Assembly: GCA_024233975.1 (NCBI GenBank)
Contig: JACKOX010000010.1
Coordinates: 1 to 64,000 of the forward strand
Origin: Rhodanobacteraceae bacterium
GTDB taxonomy: Bacteria; Pseudomonadota; Gammaproteobacteria; Xanthomonadales; Xanthomonadaceae
Length of the DNA stretch: 64,000 bases
Reading direction: 5' to 3'
Made by a program: the position numbers and the translations under genes. Below, piece after piece: positions 35,146 to 42,048 of this stretch; within the stretch, counting starts at the first letter, position 1, and every line of letters begins with the position of its first letter. The notes below the pieces were generated by a model that was not told where the DNA came from, made no database searches, and saw nothing but the letters and a program-made list of their open reading frames with translations.

Positions 35146-35559
35146 ATGCAATCAGCCACCGCGCTCGCACTGACCGGCTTCATCGCCTGGGCATTGCTGC
35201 TGCTCGTCGTCATGGAACTCATTCGCACCCAGATGGTGCTCACCGGCAAGGTGCCGGCCAACGGCTTCGCGCCGGACAACGCCGGGCTGTCGCCCTTCAT
35301 GCAGCGACTCGCCCGCGCCCACGCCAACTGCGTGGAAGGCCTGCCCATCTTCGGCGGCCTGATGACCGTCGCCCTGCTCACCGGGCAAACCGCCGCCACC
35401 GACTCCCTCGCCTACATTTTTCTCGGTGCCCGCGTCTTCCAGTCGCTGGTCCATCTCGCCTCGGTCAGCGTCCCCGCAGTCTTCATCCGCTTCACCGCCT
35501 TCGCGGTGCAGATGGGGATTGCTGTTTACTGGGCACTGATCCTGCTTGGGGCGCTGTGA
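35146..35559 (+). CDS. MAPEG family membrane protein
   Basis: A 137-residue protein with four hydrophobic helices and the MAPEG signature ARAHANCVEGLPIFGGL in the first loop, where glutathione-binding Arg and Asn/Glu residues reside. MAPEG proteins are membrane glutathione transferases or related enzymes. The start at 35146 has a GAGGGGG ribosome site; the frame is open upstream to 35035. The stretch after it, to 37820, contains no intact recognisable gene. Confidence 0.88.
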   Translation: MQSATALALTGFIAWALLLLVVMELIRTQMVLTGKVPANGFAPDNAGLSPFMQRLARAHANCVEGLPIFGGLMTVALLTGQTAATDSLAYIFLGARVFQSLVHLASVSVPAVFIRFTAFAVQMGIAVYWALILLGAL

Positions 35560-35734
35560 AGTAGCTACGAACCGCCGCATGGATACTCGCGGATTTCGAT
35601 GTGGAAGCTGCCTGCACAATCAAACCGAATAACATCTGGGCATCCAGTCGGAATCACGAACGAAATGACCGTCGCAATGTGATCGATCGCGCAGGCCCCG
35701 ATCCTTCCTGACTCCCACATTTTCCTGGAACGAC

Positions 35735-36203
35735 ATGAAGCATCTCGATGAAACATTTTTCTTCGTTCCTCTGCTGCTCTGCGCATCCATCAATGACCAG
35801 GCGGTCGAACTCAGCGAACTTGCCAGGACAGCGGCCGCGAAATGTATCGATTCACTTGAGGAACGATCCTTCAACCCGAATCAGTACACGGTTGATCTGT
35901 CCGACCCCAAGAAACCGACGTTGGCAATTCGCAAGTTCGCCGACGAGGTTCCTCGAAAGACCGCGTCGAAAGCCCAGCTGAACGAGATCCAGACAAGAAT
36001 CTCAACCGATTCCTCTTGGCTGCGCAGTTCTGGACCCTCCATCTGAGGGAGAATCGGTCGGCATGGACGGCGCAGGCTGGAGACTCGAAGGGATCAAGGA
36101 CGGCAGCTACCGCTCCCAACGCTGGTCATTGCCACCCTATTTCGGGTGGACCACGGATGGCAAAGACGAAGGAAACACCGCTACAAACGCACGAATCCGG
36201 CCA
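35735..36203 (+). pseudogene. Frameshifted hypothetical protein remnant
   Basis: An ORF starting MKHLDETFFFVPLLL runs 103 codons. The best continuation switches frame twice: NRFLLAAQFWTL near 36004-36040 in another frame, then PSEGESVGMDGAGWRLEG and DGSYRSQRWSLPPYFG in a third (to 36203). The three segments join if one base is restored in an A run near 36003 and one in a C run near 36039. The GAGWRLEG-x-x-DGSY pattern resembles a segment common in small uncharacterised proteins. On the opposite strand a 73-codon ORF overlaps the first part. I cannot name a family. Confidence 0.4.
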
Positions 36204-36333
36204 TGAAGCAGGTCAAGCGCTCCGATGAGGTTGGTCTGGACATGTTGTGCCTTACATCATCCTGATGGCTGACACGGAACCTGAAATAATCTACTGATCA
36301 ATCGCCTACATCCGCCGTGACTGGTCTGAACCC

Positions 36334-36669
36334 ATGACCCAACACCGAATCTTCAAACCACGTTCGCGAAGATCTATCCGATGTACGTCAGAAGGCGGAG
36401 CGCAAGGGGCTTGAGGGATGAAGTCGATGAGTCATTCGCTGGCTGACCGCTACAGCCAGGCGCAGCTGCGGCAGCAGATCGACGCCGGCAACGACCTCGA
36501 ATCCTTCTTTGCGCAGGCGTCGATGAACCCGCGCAGCGAAGCTGATCAAGGGCGTGGTCTGCGGCATCCGCGTAGAAGACGTCGACGACCCGCTGATGCA
36601 GAAAATCCGCTACCTCGACAAGCTCGTCGACGAACTCGCCAAGCAGGCGATGGAAAGATCCTGCGTTGA
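36334..36669 (+). pseudogene. Decayed DUF2200 gene
   Basis: Starts as MTQHRIFK, then continues in other frames as FAKIYPMYV, DEVDE, SQAQLRQQIDAGNDLESFF, AQASMNPRS, VVCGIRVEDVDDPLMQKIR and YLDKLVDELAK, ending KILR and stop. Joined in order these match the full length of DUF2200 (about 115 residues). At least five single-base changes are needed to restore the frame, mostly one missing base in short homopolymers and one extra G near 36537. It is either a real pseudogene or a stretch of uncorrected sequencing errors. Confidence 0.75.
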
Positions 36670-36719
36670 AATTGCTGGACACGAAAGGGACCACACTGTG
36701 AGCATGCAAGGACGGCGAA

Positions 36720-37343
36720 ATGATCAACTCGACGAGTGAAGTTCGCGACCTTCTGAGTGCGATTGGTGCGGCTTCTCAAACAACCGAGTCGCAGAACTAC
36801 CCATCGATGGCGTCGAACACCCGGCATTCGCGATTGAAATCAATGGTCGACCGCTCGACCTTTGGAGCACACCTGAGGCAAAGGGTCGACCAGACCGGCC
36901 GATGGCCCGTGCTGACACTGCTTGAATCGCCATCAGGCGATGACTGCATACTATGTCAAAGGCTCTGATTGTTCAGCCGCTTTTACTTCGAGGAAGAAGA
37001 CTGCAGTGAACGCGACGGCAATGACCCAATTCGATTATCGAAGCCGCTCGAGGCCCGAACGCCGGCGAACGCTTCCGGAACTTGCCGGAAGACGACGGCC
37101 TTTCATTGGTGGAGTACGTCGAAGTTGCCAGGACGGCAGTGAGCTCACGTTTGGCAAGGCGCAGAACATCACCGACGTGGAGTCCTTCCTCCAGGAACAT
37201 TCTCTTCACTCCTTGGAAGCGATAGAGCGCTGGTTCTTCCAATGGAACTCGACAACTGCAACAAGCCGATGGACTTGCCCGAGCACGGTCTCTCGCACCT
37301 GAACTGGTTCGAATCGGAACACATGCCACCTGTAATTCTCTGA
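36720..37343 (+). pseudogene. Frameshifted hypothetical protein remnant
   Basis: The first frame encodes MINSTSEVRDLLSAIGAASQ; the sense then moves to LPIDGVEHPAFAIEINGRP and DLWSTPEAKGR, then WPVLTLLESPSGDD, LFSRFYFEEEDCSERDGN and FRNLPEDDGLSLVEYVEVA in changing frames. A final piece, MELDNCNKPMDLPEHGLSHL, ends at 37343. The pieces read as natural protein but belong to no family I know. Several single-base shifts interrupt it. GC content is visibly lower than in neighbouring genes. Confidence 0.4.
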
Positions 37344-37820
37344 TGCCATCAAAGAGGGTTGGGATGTGCCGGCCTACCTACACTGGTATGGCGCGCTTCG
37401 CTGTGACAGTGAAAGTGTTGTTGCACAGCTTCGTGATTGGCATGAAAATACGGCGCAGAGCTGGTTGCAAATTTTGGGACCATGCTCCAGTTGAATGTCG
37501 CCAGGCAACCTCAAACAGCTGACGAAGACGTTCGACTTGGCGTGGCTGCAGACACTGATCGCTCCATGCACAACCATTCTTCCCGGGGTATCGCCGCGCG
37601 ACCATGCAAGGGCACTCTTTCACACCAACAAGTGGTTCTTGCACGAGCGACCGTAATAGCTCAACCCAAGAGACGTAGTGTTGACACGCGCCATCGAACA
37701 GGATCAGAATCGCCGCCGCTATGAACACCTCACGCACTTTCCGACTACAACTGCTTGGCCTGCCCTCGGCGGGACGGGAGAGTTGCGACTGAGTTCTTGA
37801 GCCACCAGGCACGGAATTTC
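37344..37820 (+). other. Coding remnants before the tRNA cluster
   Basis: No intact gene. Protein-like pieces are DVPAYLHWYGALRCDSESVV and QLRDWHENTAQSWLQILG (about 37365-37480), then NLKQLTKTFDLAWLQTLIAP and PRDHARALFHTNKWFLHE (to about 37650) after a stop. A reverse-strand open frame (37378-37812) looks like a shadow. The stretch ends in a strong terminator, which suggests a transcribed gene once lay here. Confidence 0.35.
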
Positions 37821-37855
37821 AAAGCCCTCTTCGGTTTCCGGAGAGGGCTTTTTCG
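37821..37855 (+). terminator. Rho-independent terminator directly upstream of tRNA cluster
   Basis: AAAGCCCTCT pairs with AGAGGGCTTT around an 11-nt loop that can itself pair (CGG/CCG), followed by TTTTTCG. It ends only 5 nt before the first tRNA gene, leaving no room for a promoter between them. Confidence 0.85.
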
Positions 37856-37860
37856 TTTCA

Positions 37861-37937
37861 GCCCAGGTGGCGCAATTGGCAGACGCGCCGGCTTCAGATG
37901 CCGGTTGTTGTGGGTTCGAGTCCCACCCTGGGCACCA
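37861..37937 (+). tRNA. tRNA-Leu-like (CAG), no long variable arm, copy 1
   Basis: A 77-nt cloverleaf with encoded CCA. Acceptor GCCCAGG/CCTGGGC; D-arm with Leu-type 3-bp stem GCG/CGC and AATTGG loop; anticodon stem CCGGC/GCCGG with loop TTCAGAT (anticodon CAG); T-arm GTGGG-TTCGAGT-CCCAC; discriminator A73. Normal bacterial tRNA(Leu) has a variable arm of 12-15 nt and is about 85-87 nt long. Here the variable region is just TTGTT, a class I size. All stems pair perfectly, so folding into an L shape is plausible. Leucylation is uncertain. Confidence 0.8.
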
Positions 37938-37951
37938 ACACTTTCAGCACC

Positions 37952-38028
37952 GCCCAGGTGACGCAATTGGTAGACGTGCCGGTCTCAGAAGCCGGTTGTT
38001 GTGGGTTCGAGTCCCACCCTGGGCACCA
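37952..38028 (+). tRNA. tRNA-Leu-like (CAG), no long variable arm, copy 2
   Basis: 77 nt, 14 nt after copy 1. Acceptor and T-arm are identical to copy 1. The D stem is ACG/CGT, a compensated change from GCG/CGC. The anticodon stem is CCGGT/GCCGG (one G-U) with loop CTCAGAA, anticodon CAG again. The variable region is TTGTT. The paired change in the D stem shows selection on structure. Confidence 0.8.
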
Positions 38029-38041
38029 CGTGATTCGCTAT

Positions 38042-38118
38042 GCCCGGGTGACGCAATTGGCAGACGTACCAGGTCGAGAGTCTGGTTGTTGTGGGTTCGA
38101 GTCCCACCCCGGGCACCA
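38042..38118 (+). tRNA. tRNA-Leu-like (GAG), no long variable arm, C33, copy 3
   Basis: 77 nt, 13 nt after copy 2. Acceptor GCCCGGG/CCCGGGC is a compensated change from copies 1 and 2. D stem ACG/CGT; anticodon stem CCAGG/TCTGG, also compensated (G-C to A-T) with one G-U. The 7-nt loop is TCGAGAG, giving anticodon GAG, but position 33 is C instead of the nearly universal U. T-arm and TTGTT variable loop match the other copies. The GNAT start codon is 30 nt downstream. Confidence 0.75.
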
Positions 38119-38148
38119 ACACGGTCGTCGAGATACGCGAGCATCTTG

Positions 38149-38574
38149 ATGAACTACATGCAGATCCGCGAAGCCCGCACCGACGACATCCCGGCCATGC
38201 ATCGCATTCGCGTGTCGGTGCGGGAGAATCGGCTGTCCTCGCCCGACCGCATCACGCCGGCCGACTACGAGCAGGCATTGGGCGACGGCTGCGGCTGGGT
38301 GGCGGAATCCGATCGCCGCATCGTCGGCTTCGCCTTCGGCAATCGTGATGGCAACGTCTGGGCATTGTTCGTCGATCCCGAGCATGAAGGACAAGGCCAC
38401 GGCTCCGCGCTGCACGATGTCCTTGTCAGCTGGCTGCAAGCCCACGCGGCGCGACCGATCTGGCTATCTACCGCAACCGGCACTCGCGCCGAAGCGTTCT
38501 ATCGCAAACACGGCTGGCGTGATGCCGGCATGACGGCATCCGGCGAACAACGCCTGGAATGGCCAGCAACCTGA
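38149..38574 (+). CDS. GNAT-family N-acetyltransferase next to tRNA trio
   Basis: A 141-residue GNAT. Strands and helices read MQIREARTDDIPAMHRIR, RIVGFAFGNRDGNVWALFVDPE, the acetyl-CoA loop EGQGHGSALHDVL, and AEAFYRKHGWRD at the end. The start is ATG 38149 or 38158; the frame is open backward through the tRNAs but that cannot be coding. Only 30 nt separate it from the third tRNA, with no terminator, so it is probably co-transcribed with the tRNAs. Substrate unknown; some GNATs modify aminoacyl-tRNA, but nothing in the sequence proves that here. Confidence 0.88.
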   Translation: MNYMQIREARTDDIPAMHRIRVSVRENRLSSPDRITPADYEQALGDGCGWVAESDRRIVGFAFGNRDGNVWALFVDPEHEGQGHGSALHDVLVSWLQAHAARPIWLSTATGTRAEAFYRKHGWRDAGMTASGEQRLEWPAT

Positions 38575-38655
38575 GACAACCCAAGCTTCCAGGTCTTGCG
38601 CAATGGCTCGACGCCGATGCAGTCTCGCGACCTTCCCGCTTCGCAGCGTGCCCAG

Positions 38656-39618
38656 ATGACCTTCGAACGCATCGAACCCGAAAGCAGCACACCCGACGCG
38701 CCGACGCCCAGCCGCTGGCCACGCCTGCGGGCCAACGCGAAGATGCTGGCGTCATTGCTGCTGGGCGGCGCGGCCATCCTGCTGGCGATCATCGCGGTGC
38801 GGAAGGGCCTTATCCCGCTGGTCGATGGCCTGTTCCAGCCCGGCGAGCAATGGCTAAGCGCGATCCGACGGGTCGGCATCTTCGTGGCCGCCACCGCCGC
38901 GTACTGGGCCTACGTGCGCTGGTTCGAGAAGCGCCGCGCGACCGAACTGCCGCTGCGCCTGAAGCCGCTGTTGCTGGGCGCCGCTGCTGGGGTTGGCCTG
39001 GTCGGCATACCCATCGCCCTGCTGTTCGCCTTCGGCGCCTACGAGGCCCTGCTGTTCCGCGGCTTCTCGCCGGCCCTTGTGGGCGTGGGCGGATTGATCG
39101 TGGTGGCGGCGGCGCTGGAGGAACTGGTGTATCGCGCGCTGCTGTTCCGGTTGACCGAGCGCACCTGGGGCACGGTGGCCGCGCTGGTCGTGCAGGCGCT
39201 GCTGTTTGCCGCGCAGCACCTGGAAAACCTCAGCCAGGGCAGCGCCACCGATGTGCTGATGCTCTTGGTGTCGGTGTCCGTGCTGGGCCTGCTGTGGGCC
39301 GGCATCTTCGTGCTCACGCGCAACCTGTGGGCCGGTGTGGCCAACCATGCGACCTGGAACTTCACCATCCTGCTGAGCGGCGTGCCGCTGTCGGGCATCG
39401 AGGACTGGCGCGCGCTAGCGCCGCTGGAAAGCCGCTACGCTGGACCCGACGGGCTGACCGGCGGGCAATTCGGTCCGGAAAGTTCGCTGCTGGTGATCGT
39501 CTGCGTCACCATCGCGGTGGTCTGGCTGCTGCGCACGGCACGCCGTCGCGGCCGGTTTCGCGGCGCGTTCCAGAGCGCGCCCGACACACGGCTCGAAACG
39601 GAGAGCGGCAAGGCGTGA
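38656..39618 (+). CDS. CPBP-family intramembrane metalloprotease
   Basis: A protein of about 320 residues with eight or so hydrophobic helices. The CPBP/CAAX protease motifs are present: EELVYRALLFR (EExxxR), FAAQHLEN (FxxxH) and NLWAGVANHATWN (HxxxN). Family members are RCE1-like glutamate or metallo-type intramembrane proteases; bacterial roles include bacteriocin immunity. Possible starts lie at 38596 (TTG), 38617 and 38656; the last precedes a polar N-tail and the first helix. Its 3' end abuts a partial copy of the preceding GNAT gene's end. Confidence 0.85.
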   Translation: MTFERIEPESSTPDAPTPSRWPRLRANAKMLASLLLGGAAILLAIIAVRKGLIPLVDGLFQPGEQWLSAIRRVGIFVAATAAYWAYVRWFEKRRATELPLRLKPLLLGAAAGVGLVGIPIALLFAFGAYEALLFRGFSPALVGVGGLIVVAAALEELVYRALLFRLTERTWGTVAALVVQALLFAAQHLENLSQGSATDVLMLLVSVSVLGLLWAGIFVLTRNLWAGVANHATWNFTILLSGVPLSGIEDWRALAPLESRYAGPDGLTGGQFGPESSLLVIVCVTIAVVWLLRTARRRGRFRGAFQSAPDTRLETESGKA

Positions 39619-39670
39619 AGCCGGCATGACGGCGTCAGGTGAACAACGCCTGGCATCGTCAGCGTCCTGA
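39617..39670 (+). pseudogene. Duplicated 3' end of the GNAT gene
   Basis: This 54-bp segment encodes EAGMTASGEQRLASSAS and stop, matching the last 17 codons plus stop of the GNAT gene (38521-38574: DAGMTASGEQRLEWPAT). I count 45 of 54 identical bases, several differences being synonymous. The CPBP gene therefore lies between two copies of the same 3' end, the mark of a duplication or insertion event. Confidence 0.8.
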
Positions 39671-39763
39671 CACCATATCGACCGCGACCCGTCATCACCT
39701 TGCCGAGGTTTTCCGGCAGGATTAGGCTCAACCGGGAAAAGACCATCACAACCGGAGGTTCCC

Positions 39764-40594
39764 ATGAACGCACAGCGGAAGTGGCTTCAGATCGGGTTGC
39801 TATCGATGGCAACGACAGCTTGGCTTTATGGGCCAACCGTGCAGGCTACCAGTTGCAGCGACGCGCGTCTCGGCTCCATCGAGAAGCAAGTGGTGTCCGG
39901 CGATGGAGAGGGCCACGGGCCGGACATTGGTTCGGACGAATGGCAGTCAGTCATCGAGTTCAAGCTGGGCGTACGCGGCAAGGACGGTGTGCCGGCGCGC
40001 GACAGCGAGGCATGGTGCGATTACGTCGAGCAACTGGCCATAGGCGATCAGATGGACACGGGCAGCGGCCCGTCCTTCGACTGCACCAAGGCGAGGGACG
40101 GCAGCATCGAGGCGGCGGTCTGTGCCGATGCCGCATTGTCCGTGCTGGATCGCAAGCTCGCCGAGGTCTACGGCGAAGCAACGAAGAAGGCGAACAACCA
40201 ACAGCCACCGACGCTCAAGGCCGAGCAACGCGGTTGGATCAAGGGTCGCAACGAGTGCTGGAAGAGCGAAGACAAGCCCGCCTGCATCCGCGACGAGTAC
40301 CAGCAACGCATCGCCGAGTTGCAGGCACGCTATCGCCTGGTGCCGTCTCTGGGCCCGTTCAGTTACGCCTGCGAAGGTGATCGGGCGAACGAGGTCGTCG
40401 TCACCTTCTTCGAAACCGACCCGCCAACACTGATCGCCGAGCGTGGCGACAGCACGTCATTGATGACCATCCAGCGCAGCGGCAGTGGCGCCCGCTACCA
40501 GGGCCGCAATGAGTCGTTCTGGGAGCATCAGGGCGAAGCCCGGATCCAGTGGGGCCATGACGCACCCGAGATGACCTGCGAAAAGGTCGACTGA
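39764..40594 (+). CDS. LprI-MliC-like lysozyme inhibitor domain protein
   Basis: A 276-residue secreted protein. The signal peptide (1-29) ends near VQATS. The middle domain matches LprI/DUF1311: SFDCTKARDGSIEAAVCADAA, LDRKLAEVYGEA, LKAEQRGWIKGRNECW and ACIRDEYQQRIAEL. The last 85 residues look like an MliC domain: FSYACEGDRANEVVVTFFE to WGHDAPEMTCEKVD, with its paired Cys. Both domain types inhibit lysozymes, so a role in periplasmic defence is likely. A run of several Cys pairs suggests disulfides. It precedes a DUF2164 gene by 11 bp. Confidence 0.83.
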   Translation: MNAQRKWLQIGLLSMATTAWLYGPTVQATSCSDARLGSIEKQVVSGDGEGHGPDIGSDEWQSVIEFKLGVRGKDGVPARDSEAWCDYVEQLAIGDQMDTGSGPSFDCTKARDGSIEAAVCADAALSVLDRKLAEVYGEATKKANNQQPPTLKAEQRGWIKGRNECWKSEDKPACIRDEYQQRIAELQARYRLVPSLGPFSYACEGDRANEVVVTFFETDPPTLIAERGDSTSLMTIQRSGSGARYQGRNESFWEHQGEARIQWGHDAPEMTCEKVD

Positions 40595-40605
40595 CGAGCG
40601 ATCAC

Positions 40606-40860
40606 ATGCCAGATATCCAGTTCAGCAGCGACGAGAAGGAACTCCTCGTCCGCAGGATCCAGCTGTACTTCACCGAAGAACTCGACCAGAAGATCGGCCA
40701 GTTCGACGCGGAATTCCTGCTCGACTTTTTCTCCAAGGAAGTTGGTGCCTACTACTACAACCGTGGCCTGCAGGATGCGCAGGCCGCGTTGAGTGCGAAG
40801 CTTGATGACATCCAGGATGCGATCTACCAGCTGGAGCAGCCCACCGAATTCAGTCGTTAG
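40606..40860 (+). CDS. DUF2164 family protein
   Basis: An 84-residue protein with the DUF2164 pattern: FSSDEKELLVRRIQLYFTEELD, then IGQFDAEFLLDFFSKEVGAYYYNRGLQDA (parts cited). It is small, acidic and cytoplasmic. Function unknown. It lies 11 bp after the LprI-MliC gene and likely shares its transcript. Confidence 0.85.
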   Translation: MPDIQFSSDEKELLVRRIQLYFTEELDQKIGQFDAEFLLDFFSKEVGAYYYNRGLQDAQAALSAKLDDIQDAIYQLEQPTEFSR

Positions 40861-40990
40861 GCGAAGCGGCTCCACCGACATCTTCCGGGGCAGGCATGGC
40901 CCTATCCATGTACTGCTTGCCCGCTGGTGAGTTCCCGAGCGAACCGCCAACCTACAGTGAATCAAGCTGCAGTTGCGCTACGCTGGCGCC

Positions 40991-41551
40991 ATGAGCTCAC
41001 CACCTCGCTCGCATCAGCAAGCCCTCATCAGTATCCGGCCCATCCGTGACGGTGACGCGTCGTTGCTGTTCAACGCAGTACGCGAGTCTATCGAGTCGCT
41101 GTCCTATTGGTTCACCTGGTGCACACCCGAGTACTCGCTCGCCGATGCCGAGCAACGCGTGGCTGGCTGGATGCAGCTGCGCGAGAGTGGCGAAGCCTTC
41201 GTGTTCGGAATTTTCGGAGAATCGACGTCCGAACTGCTTGGCTGCGTGGGCTTGAACGACCTCAAACACGAGGCCGATGGCAGCGGTGGTTCGGCCAACC
41301 TCGGCTACTGGATCGGCGATGCGCATCGCGGCAGGGGCATCACCACCCGCGCAGCGACCATGGCGGCGGAGTTCGGATTTGACGAGCTTGGCCTGAAGCA
41401 ACTGGAAATCGCCACCCTACCCCACAACCACGCCAGCCAGCGCGTCGCCGAAAAGCTGGGCGCCATGCGCGACTCATCCCGTCAAAGGTTATTGGACTTC
41501 CAGGGTGAAGCCGTAGACGCCCTGGTATTCACGCTGCATCCGAAGGACTGA
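40991..41551 (+). CDS. RimJ/RimL-type GNAT acetyltransferase
   Basis: A 186-residue GNAT of the RimJ/RimL (Acetyltransf_3) group. ISIRPIRDGDASLLFNAVRES is the opening strand and helix, LGCVGLNDL follows, and the acetyl-CoA loop is GDAHRGRGITTRAA. HNHASQRVAEKLGAMR is the group's characteristic late helix. It may acetylate ribosomal protein N-termini or small molecules. The start MSSPP at 40991 is preferred over a TTG at 40973. It is followed 1 bp later by a small membrane protein gene. Confidence 0.9.
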   Translation: MSSPPRSHQQALISIRPIRDGDASLLFNAVRESIESLSYWFTWCTPEYSLADAEQRVAGWMQLRESGEAFVFGIFGESTSELLGCVGLNDLKHEADGSGGSANLGYWIGDAHRGRGITTRAATMAAEFGFDELGLKQLEIATLPHNHASQRVAEKLGAMRDSSRQRLLDFQGEAVDALVFTLHPKD

Positions 41552-41552
41552 A

Positions 41553-41984
41553 ATGAAACACTCCTCTGACCCAACAACCGGAAAAGCATTGCGGCATGTC
41601 ACATCAGTGATTCTTGTCCTGGTTGGCCTGGTCAACATCGCACCAGTTGCTGGCGTTCTTTCGGCCAGCATGCTGTCGGATGCCTATGGCATCGCGTCCC
41701 CGGACGGCGACCTGCTGATCCTGATGCGCCATCGCGCGCTGCTGTTCGGCATCGTCGGCGGCCTGCTGCTGGTGTCGGCCTTCCGCCGCCATTTGCAATC
41801 TGCAGCCATCCTTTCCGGGATGATCAGCATGAGCGGATTCATCGCCCTCACTCTGATCGCAGGAGAACATGGAGAAAAGATCCATCGAATCATGCTGATC
41901 GATATGGCGGCGACGATCGCCTTGGCAATCGCCGTTGCGCTGCATTATCGCGACGGACATGCAGCACCAGCCTCGCGCCGTTGA
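41553..41984 (+). CDS. Small four-helix membrane protein, unknown
   Basis: A 143-residue protein with four hydrophobic helices: VTSVILVLVGLVNIAPVAGVL, ALLFGIVGGLLLVSAF, ILSGMISMSGFIALTLIAG and IMLIDMAATIALAIAVALHY. Charged residues at the loops include MRHR and GEHGEKIHR. Similar short proteins are widespread in databases without a defined role. It is tightly linked (1 bp) to the GNAT upstream and 64 bp from the redoxin lipoprotein gene. Confidence 0.75.
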   Translation: MKHSSDPTTGKALRHVTSVILVLVGLVNIAPVAGVLSASMLSDAYGIASPDGDLLILMRHRALLFGIVGGLLLVSAFRRHLQSAAILSGMISMSGFIALTLIAGEHGEKIHRIMLIDMAATIALAIAVALHYRDGHAAPASRR

Positions 41985-42048
41985 AACGGCTTGTGCCGCT
42001 CCCAGACCCGAGAGACACTGCGCGCGAAAATTGGAGTCCACTGAAACC

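Noticed and set aside
35565..35786. 73-codon reverse-strand gene
   Set aside because: Its end (FDCAGSFHIEIREYPC) looks protein-like, but there is no start signal or known family and it overlaps another frame; left as part of the decayed stretch.
37861..38118. tRNA pseudogenes produced by loss of the variable arm
   Set aside because: All stems pair and differences between copies are compensated in three different stems, which neutral decay would not give.
35560..38118. Integrated phage or integrative element at the tRNA cluster
   Set aside because: No integrase, transposase, phage gene or duplicated tRNA end (att site) was found; only decayed small genes.
37867..38148. N-terminal extension of the GNAT reading frame through the tRNAs
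   Set aside because: The frame is open by chance through repeated tRNA sequence; GNAT homology starts at 38149-38158.
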